Positions 26,500-34,966 of a stretch of DNA of 64,000 bases are shown here, in pieces (position 1 is the first letter of the stretch; every line of letters begins with the position of its first letter). The position numbers and the translations under genes were made by a program. The stretch covers positions 124,001 to 188,000 of the forward strand of contig NZ_CP085330.1 of assembly GCF_020614375.1 (NCBI RefSeq). The letters run 5' to 3'. This DNA is from Haladaptatus salinisoli. Lineage in GTDB: Archaea; Halobacteriota; Halobacteria; Halobacteriales; Haladaptataceae. Below the pieces are notes generated by a model, which saw only the letters and a list, made by a program, of their open reading frames with translations, did no database searches and was not told the DNA's origin.

Positions 26500-26991
26500 C
26501 CGAGGGCGATTCACCGTCTTCGCGGCGGTCGAGGAGCTTCTCCGCGACGGCACGCAGTTCGTCTGCATCGCGCCACTCGAGACGCCGTTCGCCAGTCGAC
26601 AGCGTCTCGACGTGAGAGACGGCCGTCCCGTTTCGTAGCGCTCGCGTTCCGTAACCTCGTCCGCGTACCGTCGTTTCGGCACTCAGACCCTCTCCCGGTA
26701 CGACGGTGGAAGAGCAACCCGAGTTCCCGGACGTGACCCCCACCATCGACGTCTTCGATCACGCCGACGGTGTGCGTCGCGCGCCCGCAGAGGATGTCGA
26801 ATCGCCTATCAAGGGGCAACCGTGGCCTCACCGTAGAGGGGGATCGTGATGAGCAACAGCGCGACCGCACCGAGGGAGAGGGCAACCGTGACTCCCGGCC
26901 GTCCACTTTCGGGGTTCGAAGCGACGACGTATCCCGCGAGCACGAGGAGGGTGTCGGACCATCGTTTAGCGCTCGCGTCGCTACAGACCAC
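26500..26991 (-). pseudogene. Probable decayed gene between dhaL and dhaK (membrane-anchored protein remnant)
   Basis: The 614-base gap between dhaL and dhaK has three consecutive coding-like stretches in three different minus-strand frames. The first, 26991-26809, would encode 60 residues with two hydrophobic segments (TLLVLAGYVVASNPESGRPG, then VALSLGAVALLLITIPLYGE). The second, about 26808-26700, gives DRRFDILCGRATHTVGVIED. The third, about 26660-26500, gives VETLSTGERRLEWRDADELRA. Each has GC-rich third positions. Read together they look like one small membrane protein broken by two frame changes. The first part alone could still be a 60-residue gene. Family not recognised. Confidence 0.45.
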
Positions 26992-27022
26992 CTCGCCGCC
27001 CGAGGCGCAGAAACTTCCGCCA

Positions 27023-28024
27023 CTACCGAACCTTCAAGGCCGGCGTGTCCGCCGGGTGCGACAACAACTCCTTCAACTCGTCGTCCAGCACGAGGACCGT
27101 CACGGAACAGCCCTGCATGTCGAGCGAGGTCATGTAGTCACCGACCCAGGCGTCCCACGTCGTCAGGTCGCGCTCGTCGAGCAGCGACTGGAGTTTGCGG
27201 TTCACGATGTACAACTCCATCAGCGGCGTCCCGCCCATCCCGTTGACGATGGTGGCGACCTCGGCGCCCGACTCGGGGTTCAGGTCGTCCAGCACCCGTT
27301 CGGTCAGTCGCTCGGTTATCTCGTCGGCGGGCATCATCTCCGTGCGCTCGACGCCGGGTTCGCCGTGGATGCCGATGCCGAGTTCGATCTCCTCCTCGCC
27401 GAGGTCGAACGTCGGTTCGCCCTTCTCGGGCGTCACGCAGGAGGTCAGCGCGGTTCCCATCGTCGCGACGTTGTCGATGACCTTCTGGGCGACGCGCTGA
27501 ACCTCGTCCAAGTCCTCACCGCGGTCCGCCATCGCGCCCGCGACCTTGTGGACGAAGATGGTGCCGCAGACGCCGCGTCGTCCCGAGGTGTACAGCGAAT
27601 CCTCGACCGCGACGTCGTCGTTGACGACCACTTCGGCCACTTCGACGTCGCTCTCCATCTCGGCCAGTTCGGCCGCGGTCTCGAAGTTCATCACGTCGCC
27701 CTCGTAGTTCTTGACGACGTTGAGCACGCCCTTCCCGGCGTCACAGGCCTGTATCATCTCGTTCACCTCGTCGGCGGTCGGCGAGGTGAACACCTCGCCC
27801 GCCGCCGCCCCGTCGAGCATCCCCGGACCGAGGTAGCCCGCGTGGGTCGGTTCGTGACCGCTCCCCCCGCCGCTGACGACGGCGACCTTCCCGTCGACGG
27901 GCGCGTCGTTCCGGACGAGGACGTTCGAGTCGGGGAGTCGCCGTACTTCGTCGGGGTGCGCCGCGACCATCCCGTCCAGCATCTCGTCCACGACGTCGGA
28001 CGGTTCGTTGATGAGTTTCTTCAT
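27023..28024 (-). CDS. dhaK: Dihydroxyacetone kinase substrate-binding subunit DhaK
   Basis: Protein of 333 residues starting at MKKLINEPSDVVDEMLDG, the standard N-terminus (ATG at 28022-28024; the open frame upstream is ignored). It binds dihydroxyacetone covalently through a histidine: SGGGSGHEPTHAGYLGPGMLDGA contains the substrate-binding His, and GIGIHGEPGVERTEM the His that forms the hemiaminal. It is the first gene of the minus-strand dha group and is separated from dhaL by a decayed gene, so the three genes may no longer share one transcript. Confidence 0.95.
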   Translation of the reverse strand: MKKLINEPSDVVDEMLDGMVAAHPDEVRRLPDSNVLVRNDAPVDGKVAVVSGGGSGHEPTHAGYLGPGMLDGAAAGEVFTSPTADEVNEMIQACDAGKGVLNVVKNYEGDVMNFETAAELAEMESDVEVAEVVVNDDVAVEDSLYTSGRRGVCGTIFVHKVAGAMADRGEDLDEVQRVAQKVIDNVATMGTALTSCVTPEKGEPTFDLGEEEIELGIGIHGEPGVERTEMMPADEITERLTERVLDDLNPESGAEVATIVNGMGGTPLMELYIVNRKLQSLLDERDLTTWDAWVGDYMTSLDMQGCSVTVLVLDDELKELLSHPADTPALKVR

Positions 28025-28120
28025 GTGTCGTGCTACCATCCACCCGCCACCGCATAAGGATTCCCCTAGGCCGCGCGGGGGTTCACGGGTACGCCCTCCG
28101 TTAGAGACGGACGCCAAATC

Positions 28121-28606
28121 TCACGGGGTGAACGACCGCTCCATCGCCACCACCGGAACCGTCACGCGGCGTCCCTCGTACTCCATCTCGCGCGTTCCTT
28201 GCCGCACCGAGCGATAGCCCCGTCGCTCGTAGAACCCGACCGCGTTCAGCGACGCCCGCAGTTCGAGCCGTTTCGACCCCGTTCCGAGGGCGTACCCTTC
28301 GAGGTGGGCGAGGACGGTCGAACCGACGCCCCGGCGCGCGTGCTCCGGGTGGACGTACACCGCCCTGATTTCGTTCTCCCCCGGAACGACGTGTCCGAAC
28401 CCGACGATGTTCTCGCCCGCCTCCGCGACCGCGACGTGGTGGTCGTCGTCCTCGATGGGAGTGCGGTCGGGTTCCTCGTCTTTCGCCGCCCACGCCGATA
28501 CCTGGGTCTCGTCGTACGCCGCCGGGCCGAACGCGAGCACGGACTCGGTGTGGAGTCGCGAGATTTTCGGCGCGTCGTCGCCCGTCGCGGGACGAATCCG
28601 GGTCAT
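28121..28606 (-). CDS. GNAT family N-acetyltransferase
   Basis: Protein of 161 residues. N-terminal IRPATGDDAPKISRLHTES and the acetyl-CoA loop VYVHPEHARRGVGSTVLAHLEGYALG (about residues 90-115), followed by LRASLNAVGFYERRGYRSV, are the standard GNAT motifs. The acceptor is unknown. Confidence 0.9.
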   Translation of the reverse strand: MTRIRPATGDDAPKISRLHTESVLAFGPAAYDETQVSAWAAKDEEPDRTPIEDDDHHVAVAEAGENIVGFGHVVPGENEIRAVYVHPEHARRGVGSTVLAHLEGYALGTGSKRLELRASLNAVGFYERRGYRSVRQGTREMEYEGRRVTVPVVAMERSFTP

Positions 28607-28737
28607 CTCCGTCTCGACACTCTCGACGGACGGTTATCAGCGGGTCGATGGTGCAGATCCGACTGTCGTTCGAGCGCGCTTCCGCGAACGTATCGCGTCG
28701 AGCACCGTTTCCGAGGGGACGGCTGGACGCAAAACGC

Positions 28738-28762
28738 TTATAAACTATCGAAACCTCGATAG
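28738..28762 (+). promoter_or_regulatory. TATA box with adjoining palindromic operator for the HEAT-kinase gene
   Basis: TTATAAA (28738-28744) is followed at once by CTATCGA-AACC-TCGATAG (28745-28762), a perfect 7-base inverted repeat. The predicted transcript start lies near 28768 and the ATG at 28784, so a protein on the palindrome would sit between TATA and start. Confidence 0.65.
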
Positions 28763-28783
28763 GAAAACGAAATCCCTCGAGAT

Positions 28784-30352
28784 ATGGAGCGGTTCGAATC
28801 GTCCGAACGCGAGTTGCAGGCGAGCGAGCACCGCGAGCGGGTCGGCACCCTCTCGACCCGCGACGTTTCAGACCTCATCGTGTCGCTCGACGCGGACGAC
28901 CCGAAGCGCCGCGCGAGCGCCGCGTGGTCGCTCGCGGAGGTGGCCGCGAGCACCCCCGAGCGCGTCCCCGTCTCCGACCTCGCGCAGGCGGCGGCCGACG
29001 ACGACCGATGGGTTCGGCGCGGGGCGACGTGGGCGCTCGCCGAAGTCGCGCAGGCAGACCCCGCGAGCGCTCGTCCGGTCGTCGAACGCGCCATCGATTT
29101 GATTCCCGACAGTGACCCGCTGGTGCGGGAGAACGCCGTCGTCGCCGTCGCCGGGGTCGCGTCGAAGTACCCGCGGAAAGCGGAACCGGCCATCGTTTCG
29201 CTCGCTGAGCTTCGGAACGCCGACGACGGACTCGTCCGCCGGTACGCGACCGAGGCGCTTCGCCACGTCGTGGACGCGCTCTCGGAATCGACGCTCTCCG
29301 GCGACCCCGTCGTCATCAGCGTGAGCGACCCGCGGTTGGCCGACATCTTGCCCGCCGGGCCGAACGTCGTGCAAGTCGGCGAAACGGGGGGCGACGGGCC
29401 GATTCGCATCGGTCCGGAATCGTCGCTCGAAGTCGACGCGCGGACGACCGCCGAAAACCGACAGAGCCGGATCGGCACCGGCCCGCCGCCGGACGAGGAC
29501 ATCGCTTCGCCGCCCCCGCTCTCGGTCGAGTACGGCGACTTCGAGAAGTTGAACGCCGTCGGCAGGTCGCCGCTGGTGACCGTCCACCGAGCGCGGGCCT
29601 CGACGCCCAGCGAGCAACACGCCGTCGCGACGCTCTCGACGCTGCGCTCCGACCGCCGAGAGGGGACGCTCCCGGCGTCGTTCGGTCGCGCCGTCGAGCG
29701 GTGGTCGACCATCGACGAGCACGACCACGTGCTGGCCGTGCGGGCGCACGGCGACTCGCCCGCGCCGTGGTTCGCCGCGGAGTTCACCGACGGCGGAACG
29801 CTCGCCGACTACTTCGACGCCGGGTTCGACGCGTCGCTCTGGTTCGCACGCGGAATCGCGCGCGCCGTCTCGCACGCGCACGCCCTCGGCGTGATTCACG
29901 GAGGGTTGGCTCCCTCCTCGGTCCGATTCTCGACGACGTTCGGTTCGACGTGGCCCGTCCCGAAGGTCGGCGATTGGGGGTTCGCGGACGTCGCCGCGGA
30001 CGCGCAGCGTCCCCCCGTCCCTCCGGCCTTCGCGGCACCGGAACACGTCGAACCGGAGTCGTTCGGCGTCGTCGACCACTCGACGGACGTGTACGGACTC
30101 GGGGCGCTCCTCTACGCGCTGCTCACCGGACGTCCGCCGTTCGCGGGGGAACCGCACGTCGTCGTCGGACAGTTGACCGCGATCGATCCGCCCGCGCCGA
30201 CGGAGCGCAATCCGGAACTTCCCGACGCGGCGGACGACTTACTCGGCCGCGCGCTGGCGAAGCGGAAACCGGAGCGCTACGAGACGGTGGACGACCTGCT
30301 GGTCGCGCTCGAACGGTGTATCGAGACGCGCGACCTCGAACGGGTCGAATAA
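28784..30352 (+). CDS. HEAT-repeat protein fused to a kinase-like domain, likely pseudokinase
   Basis: Protein of 522 residues. Residues about 25-170 are four or so HEAT/armadillo-type repeats (RRASAAWSLAEVAAS, WVRRGATWALAEVAQ, LVRENAVVAVAGVAS, LVRRYATEALRHVV). A linker leads to a protein-kinase fold at about 245-515. The kinase fold is clear (APEHVEPE and VYGLGALLYALLTGRPPF are the APE and subdomain IX equivalents). Key residues are changed: Thr283 stands where the VAIK lysine should be (AVATL), and the HRD loop reads His372-Gly-Gly, so the catalytic Asp is lost; the DFG Asp remains as DWG (397-399). No signal or membrane segment. Probably a scaffold or ligand sensor. The promoter carries a palindrome. 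Confidence 0.82.
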   Translation: MERFESSERELQASEHRERVGTLSTRDVSDLIVSLDADDPKRRASAAWSLAEVAASTPERVPVSDLAQAAADDDRWVRRGATWALAEVAQADPASARPVVERAIDLIPDSDPLVRENAVVAVAGVASKYPRKAEPAIVSLAELRNADDGLVRRYATEALRHVVDALSESTLSGDPVVISVSDPRLADILPAGPNVVQVGETGGDGPIRIGPESSLEVDARTTAENRQSRIGTGPPPDEDIASPPPLSVEYGDFEKLNAVGRSPLVTVHRARASTPSEQHAVATLSTLRSDRREGTLPASFGRAVERWSTIDEHDHVLAVRAHGDSPAPWFAAEFTDGGTLADYFDAGFDASLWFARGIARAVSHAHALGVIHGGLAPSSVRFSTTFGSTWPVPKVGDWGFADVAADAQRPPVPPAFAAPEHVEPESFGVVDHSTDVYGLGALLYALLTGRPPFAGEPHVVVGQLTAIDPPAPTERNPELPDAADDLLGRALAKRKPERYETVDDLLVALERCIETRDLERVE

Positions 30353-30387
30353 ATTAAGTAATCGTGCGCTCATTTCGAGTCAGGTAG

Positions 30388-31128
30388 ATGACCATCCCAC
30401 TCGCACAGGCCGGCGCCGACGCCGGGACGACGGTCGTTCGGTTCGTCGGTTCCGGTCTCCTCGCGGTCTCCGCCGCCGTCTTCGGGTTCTACGCGCTTCG
30501 GAACCTGCAACTGAATCGGCTGGAGTCCCAGCGCCCGTTCTGGCGCTATCTCGTCTCCATCGGATTCGCCGGCGTGCTGTACGGCGCGCTCGGCGTGGCG
30601 GGGACCCTCTCGTCCGAGCGCTGGTTGGTCGCGCTCGGACACGCGGCGCTCCTCTTTTACACGGTGTTTCTCGCGTTCGCCATGCGCGAACTGTACTACA
30701 ACAGCGCGCTCGCCCCGCCGCCGGACGAGCGCCGGATTCCGCTCTCGCGGCTGCGGCGAATCGAACTGGGGTTCGTGGGTATCATCCTGCTGGAGCTGTC
30801 GGTCGTCCTCCTCCTCGGTCACGGGTCGGTCGTGGCGGTCGTCAAGGGCGTCGGCAGCGTCTCGTTCGCGGTCTACGGCGTCGTCTTCGGCGAACGACTG
30901 GAGTCGCTCACGCGGGGAACGTCGGTCGACACGCTCCGACGACACCTGCTTCCCGTGCTCGTCTGCGCCGGACTCCTCGGGTTCGCCGACCTCGGCGTCC
31001 ACGTCGGTCTCGGCCCGCTCGTCGTCGAGAGTATCGAGAGCGTCTTCGTCGTGATGATCGGCGCGTTCTTGCTCACGGCGACGATTCGACTTCAGCAGAA
31101 CGTGAGTGGGCTCTCCGGCGGTCGCTGA
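30388..31128 (+). CDS. Multi-helix membrane protein of unknown function
   Basis: Protein of 246 residues with about seven hydrophobic helices: residues 14-35, 50-72, 78-98, 128-150, 152-170, 190-208 and 212-232. The loop after helix 1 reads LRNLQLNRLESQRPFW. Such seven-helix proteins of uncharacterised type are frequent in haloarchaea. It starts 35 bases after the HEAT-kinase gene in the same direction and may be co-transcribed, which could make it the membrane partner of the pseudokinase; this is only a context inference. Confidence 0.7.
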   Translation: MTIPLAQAGADAGTTVVRFVGSGLLAVSAAVFGFYALRNLQLNRLESQRPFWRYLVSIGFAGVLYGALGVAGTLSSERWLVALGHAALLFYTVFLAFAMRELYYNSALAPPPDERRIPLSRLRRIELGFVGIILLELSVVLLLGHGSVVAVVKGVGSVSFAVYGVVFGERLESLTRGTSVDTLRRHLLPVLVCAGLLGFADLGVHVGLGPLVVESIESVFVVMIGAFLLTATIRLQQNVSGLSGGR

Positions 31129-31152
31129 CCTGCTCTCCGGAGAGTCACCGAC

Positions 31153-31446
31153 TCAGATTCTGCGTAGCCGTCCGTCCTCGCAGTGGGGACACTCCGCGTC
31201 CGGACCGGGACGGGTGCTGACGCGCCCGCACATCGAACACGCCCTGACCAGTCGCTCGCGTCGCCGACACTCCCGTTCGAGCGACGCCAACCGAACCTCG
31301 GTCTCGGCGAGGTGTCGCCGAAGCGAATCGAGTTCCGCGCGGAGTTCCGCGACCGTCCGAAGTCGATTTCGGTCGATCCGACGCCTCGGTGGGGCGATTC
31401 GCGGGTGCCGATTCGGTGACGCTCGTCCGCGTTCGTTCGTCGGCAT
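31153..31446 (-). CDS. Coiled-coil zinc-ribbon protein
   Basis: Protein of 97 residues. A basic N-terminus is followed by a heptad-rich helix (about 30-65: AELRAELDSLRRHLAETEVR and on) and a C-terminal CxxC...CPHC zinc ribbon (CSMCGRVSTRPGPDAECPHC). Haloarchaea have many such small zinc-finger proteins; role unknown. Confidence 0.65.
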   Translation of the reverse strand: MPTNERGRASPNRHPRIAPPRRRIDRNRLRTVAELRAELDSLRRHLAETEVRLASLERECRRRERLVRACSMCGRVSTRPGPDAECPHCEDGRLRRI

Positions 31447-31527
31447 GGTTCTCGCGGAGGAGAACGACGCGGACGGTTATGAAGCGGTCGCTCGTCGCGC
31501 GGGTGAGGATTACGAGTCGGCCCGACG

Positions 31528-31845
31528 CTATCTCGTCGCGTCGTCGGGCCGGGCGACCGGGAGCGGCGCGTACAGTCGCTTGCGGGCGTCGGGAACGTAC
31601 AGCCGTTCTTCCACGATATCCCGCTCTTTCAGTTTGGTTAGCGCGTCGCGCGTCGTTCGGGCGGGTAACAGGGCGTCTTCGCGCACCTGTCGCTGCGTCA
31701 ACGGTGCGTCATCTTCCAAGACCCGATAGACGAGTTTCGCACTGGGTGGCAGTTCGAGGAGCCGTTCGAATCGCTGCTGTGGAGTCGTTTCACTGCCGGA
31801 GCGCCCGGCAAAAGCGACCACTGGGTTTCGACATACCGGTCCCAT
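31528..31845 (-). CDS. Small winged-helix transcription regulator (MarR/TrmB-like)
   Basis: Protein of 105 residues from ATG 31845 (the longer open frame upstream reads through the AT-rich promoter region and is rejected). Core: LLELPPSAKLVYRVLEDDAPLTQRQVREDALLPARTTRDAL, a helix-turn-helix, then a wing KLKERDIVEERLYVPDARKRLYAPL. Probably a DNA-binding regulator. It is divergent from the HalX response regulator gene across a 177-base AT-rich region and may regulate it or itself. Confidence 0.75.
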   Translation of the reverse strand: MGPVCRNPVVAFAGRSGSETTPQQRFERLLELPPSAKLVYRVLEDDAPLTQRQVREDALLPARTTRDALTKLKERDIVEERLYVPDARKRLYAPLPVARPDDATR

Positions 31846-32022
31846 CTTCGCACTCTTCGCGGTTATTCGTTTCGGTATTTCGAGGGAAAATAGCGCCGGT
31901 CGAACCGCGTACCGAATTCGACCTCCGTCTGACTCTTCAACCACAAGATATAAAGATGCCTTAACGAATGGTTTATTAACAAACTGCTCCAATCGGAAAA
32001 ACCTGAACACTTGAAATCAACT

Positions 32023-32589
32023 ATGGTTGCTGACGAATCAACGATTCTCGTCGTCGACGACGAGGAAGACGTAACGGATCTCTACGCGACGTGGCTAGAG
32101 GATTCCTACGATGTCCGGCGGGCGTACGAGGGCCACTCGGCGTTGGAAAAACTGGACGACGAAGTGGACGTCGTGCTGCTCGACCGCCGGATGCCCGGTC
32201 TCTCCGGCGACGAAGTTCTCGAACAAATCCGGAACCGCGAACTCCACTCCCGCGTGGTGATGGTCACCGCCGTCAAACCGGATTTCGACATCATCGACAT
32301 GGGCTTCGACGACTACCTCGTCAAACCGGTGTCGAAAGACGACCTCTACACCACCGTCGAAGGGATGCTCACTCGCGTCGAGTACGACGACCGGATGCAG
32401 GAGTACTTCTCGCTCGTGTCGAAGAAAGCCGTGCTCGAAGCCGAGAAAGACGAGGAGGAACTCGCCGAGAACGACGGGTATCGAGAGCTGACGGTGCGAG
32501 TCGAGACCCTCCGAGAAACGGTGGACGACGCGCGAGCGAGCCTCCGCGACCACGACGATTTCGTCGGCGCCTTCCAGGACCTCTCTTAA
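32023..32589 (+). CDS. HalX-domain response regulator
   Basis: Protein of 188 residues. Receiver domain (residues 1-120): acidic pair in ILVVDDEEDVTDLY, phospho-acceptor Asp in VVLLDRRMPGLSGDE, Thr in VVMVTAVKP and Lys in DDYLVKPVSKD. The C-terminal 65 residues form the HalX helical domain typical of haloarchaea, with a charged coiled-coil (RVETLRETVDDARASL). ATG 32023 is used rather than an upstream TTG. No kinase gene is adjacent, so the partner histidine kinase lies elsewhere. It overlaps the convergent hdeD-like gene by 4 bases. Confidence 0.92.
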   Translation: MVADESTILVVDDEEDVTDLYATWLEDSYDVRRAYEGHSALEKLDDEVDVVLLDRRMPGLSGDEVLEQIRNRELHSRVVMVTAVKPDFDIIDMGFDDYLVKPVSKDDLYTTVEGMLTRVEYDDRMQEYFSLVSKKAVLEAEKDEEELAENDGYRELTVRVETLRETVDDARASLRDHDDFVGAFQDLS

Positions 32590-33179
32590 ACCCGCGCTTC
32601 CGTGCTCTCTGTCGCGGTTTCGCTCGCCACCCTGCGGCCGCCCATGGCGAGGCCGACCATCGAGAGCCCGCTCGTCAGGAGACTGACGCCGAACAGGAGA
32701 CCGAGCGCCCACCCCGCGCTGGCGGGCCACCCGGCCCAGAGCAGTCCGGCGAGGACGAGCGAGACGACGCCGCTGACGGCGACCCACGCCCAGTTCCGCT
32801 CCGGACGGAGGACGAACCCCATGACGAGTTCGACGACGCCGTTGATCGCGAGGTACGCGATGAGCAGCAGCGTCAGCGTCGCCAACCCGCGTATCGGATC
32901 GAAGACGAGCGAGACCCCCGCGACGGCGTAGACGACCGCGAGGAGCACCTGCCAGAGGACGCCCTTCCAGTCGCCCGCGGAGAACGCGTGAACCGCGTGC
33001 AGTCCCGCTCCGATCAGCAGCGCCGCGCCGATCAGCACCGACAGCGCGACGCCGGTGACGAACGGGAAGAAGATGGCCGCGACGCCGAGCACCGCGAGGA
33101 TGGCTCCGACGCTCAGCAACATTCTCCACGTCGTGTCCGCCGTACTCCGGACGGTCGTGTCTCTAACTTCCGTGCTCAT
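32586..33179 (-). CDS. HdeD/DUF308 family membrane protein
   Basis: Protein of 197 residues with six helices arranged as three repeats, the HdeD pattern: ILAVLGVAAIFFPFVTGVALS in the first, VVYAVAGVSLVFDPIRGLATL in the second, and GWALGLLFGVSLLTSGLSM in the last. Soluble N- and C-terminal tails are short. HdeD aids acid resistance in enterobacteria; in archaea the function is unknown. Confidence 0.88.
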   Translation of the reverse strand: MSTEVRDTTVRSTADTTWRMLLSVGAILAVLGVAAIFFPFVTGVALSVLIGAALLIGAGLHAVHAFSAGDWKGVLWQVLLAVVYAVAGVSLVFDPIRGLATLTLLLIAYLAINGVVELVMGFVLRPERNWAWVAVSGVVSLVLAGLLWAGWPASAGWALGLLFGVSLLTSGLSMVGLAMGGRRVASETATESTEARV

Positions 33180-33312
33180 TTTCCCACCCGTCCCGAGAGA
33201 CGACGGCGACCGTCAAAACCGATTGGGCCGCCCGTCGGTTCGCCGACCGGCGAGGTGCGTCTCCAACCGAGTATCAGAAATAATAAAGTATCGGTCCTCG
33301 CAGAATTCGGAC

Positions 33313-33684
33313 ATGGCTGTCGAGGACACGGACGAGATTCTGGCCGCGCTCGGAGTGGAGGACGAGGAAGTGTTCGGGACGGCGGAATCGCGATACGAAC
33401 GCCGATTGCTCTCCGCGCTCGTGGACGCGCGCCGCGACGACGTGGACTACTGGCGACTGTTCGAACTCACGGAGCGCTTCCAGCGGGCCGCGATTCGCGC
33501 TTCGTTCGCGCGAGGCGAGTTCGGGCCCGACCACGTCGACGTCGGGGAAGAGACGGTGCAGTACTCGCAGAGAGTCCACGCGACGGCGCGGGCCCGCGCC
33601 GCGGGCGCGCCCGAGCGACGACTGCTCGTCAATCTCGCCGGCGCGTACCGGTTGTTCGAGGACGAGTGGTCGGGAGAGCGGTAA
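33313..33684 (+). CDS. Conserved-looking small helical protein
   Basis: Protein of 123 residues from ATG 33313, about 30 bases after a TATA-like AATAATAAAGTA (33276-33287), so leaderless. All-helical and acidic: EILAALGVEDEEVFG, then YWRLFELTERFQRAAIRASFARGE. No known domain is recognised. Codon use fits the genome. Confidence 0.65.
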   Translation: MAVEDTDEILAALGVEDEEVFGTAESRYERRLLSALVDARRDDVDYWRLFELTERFQRAAIRASFARGEFGPDHVDVGEETVQYSQRVHATARARAAGAPERRLLVNLAGAYRLFEDEWSGER

Positions 33685-33781
33685 CTGTCGGTGCAGTTCG
33701 AAAGAAAACCTCGTGTACCCCTACCCGAGGTGGATCCGAATTGTCGGGGATGGGATAAATGCTTTGTGTTCCGCGGTCGCC

Positions 33782-34267
33782 TCAGAACGCGAGCGTGTAG
33801 ACGTTCTCGGCGTACTCGCGACCGCCCAACTCGACCGTCGCCTCGTCGTCCTTCTCGAACCCGAGTCCGAGGTAGAACTCGTTGCCCATCTCGTTGTCCG
33901 CGAGCACCATCGCTCGCATCCGTTTCATGTTGAAGTCCTGTAGATCATCCCGCAGTCGCTCGTGGAGCGCGGTGCCGACGCCCTCCCCCCAATCGTCCGG
34001 GTCGACGTAGAGGCGAAGCACGTCGCCCTCGTCCTCGTGGCAGACGGCGTGACAGAACCCGATGAGTTCCTCGTCCTCGACCGCCACGAGGAAGGCCGTT
34101 CCGGGTTTGTCGAGGGCGTCTGCTAGCGATTCGTTCGAGTACCACGACGCCACAGTCTCCGTGATGGTCTCGTCGTCCAAGATATCGTCGTAGGCTTCGT
34201 TCCACGCGCGGTGGGCGACCCGTCGAATCGCCCCGAAATCGCCCTCGCTCGCTGGTCGAATTTCCAT
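33782..34267 (-). CDS. GNAT family N-acetyltransferase
   Basis: Protein of 161 residues. N-terminal EIRPASEGDFGAIRRVAHRAWNE, then the acetyl-CoA loop LYVDPDDWGEGVGTALHERL and the C-terminal LADNEMGNEFYLGLGFEK. Substrate unknown. Confidence 0.9.
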   Translation of the reverse strand: MEIRPASEGDFGAIRRVAHRAWNEAYDDILDDETITETVASWYSNESLADALDKPGTAFLVAVEDEELIGFCHAVCHEDEGDVLRLYVDPDDWGEGVGTALHERLRDDLQDFNMKRMRAMVLADNEMGNEFYLGLGFEKDDEATVELGGREYAENVYTLAF

Positions 34268-34346
34268 GGCTCTCTCCTCCGTTCCCGTCTTCGCCGTGTT
34301 ACACGGTAACAGTTCCGAACCACCAGTGCGGTTGCAGAAAGGAAGT

Positions 34347-34883
34347 TCAGCTTGCTTCCACGGTCGGGCGCGACCCCCCGAACACCAGTTTCGTTCCCGG
34401 TTCGATGCCCGTCCTGTTGGCGAATCCCTGTCGCATCTCGACGACGTACTTCGCGGGCGCCTCGCTCGTGTAACTCCGGAGTTGGGAGTCGCTCGCCTCG
34501 GGTTGCGGGTCGGCGTGCGCGACGTTGATGACGGTGCCGTTCGCCGAGACGAAGATGATGTCGAGCGGAATGAGCGTGTTCTTCATCCAGAACGACTGCG
34601 TCGTCGCCTCCCCGAAGACGAACAGCATCCCGTGGTTGCGGGGGAGCGACCGCCGGTACATCAGTCCGTGACTCCGTTCGTCCGGCGAATTCGCCACTTC
34701 GAGCGTCACCGACGTTCGGTTTCCGTCGGTGACGAACGCCGCGGAGACGTTCTCCTCGGTGTCGGTCGTCGTGTGCGTCGACTGTCCGTCCGACTGAAAC
34801 GCCCCGTCGTTCCCCAGTCCCATCCCCGCGCAGCCGGCCAGCACGGCGAGGCAGGCGACCAGCAGGGCGGCGGTCACGCGCAT
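34347..34883 (-). CDS. DUF192 lipoprotein
   Basis: Protein of 178 residues. Signal and lipobox: MRVTAALLVACLAVLAGCAG, so lipid-anchored outside the membrane. After a Ser/Thr linker comes the DUF192 beta-barrel: VTLEVANSPDERSHGLMYRRSLP, FVFGEATTQSFWMKNTLIPLDIIFV and KYVVEMRQGFANRTGIEPG. The family is widespread but of unknown function. Confidence 0.9.
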   Translation of the reverse strand: MRVTAALLVACLAVLAGCAGMGLGNDGAFQSDGQSTHTTTDTEENVSAAFVTDGNRTSVTLEVANSPDERSHGLMYRRSLPRNHGMLFVFGEATTQSFWMKNTLIPLDIIFVSANGTVINVAHADPQPEASDSQLRSYTSEAPAKYVVEMRQGFANRTGIEPGTKLVFGGSRPTVEAS

Positions 34884-34966
34884 GACCGGTAACGACGGTA
34901 GCTATCGATAAAAATAGGGGTGTTTTCTCGGCGTTCGCGGCGTCGCTTTCGCTACGGTCCCGTCGT

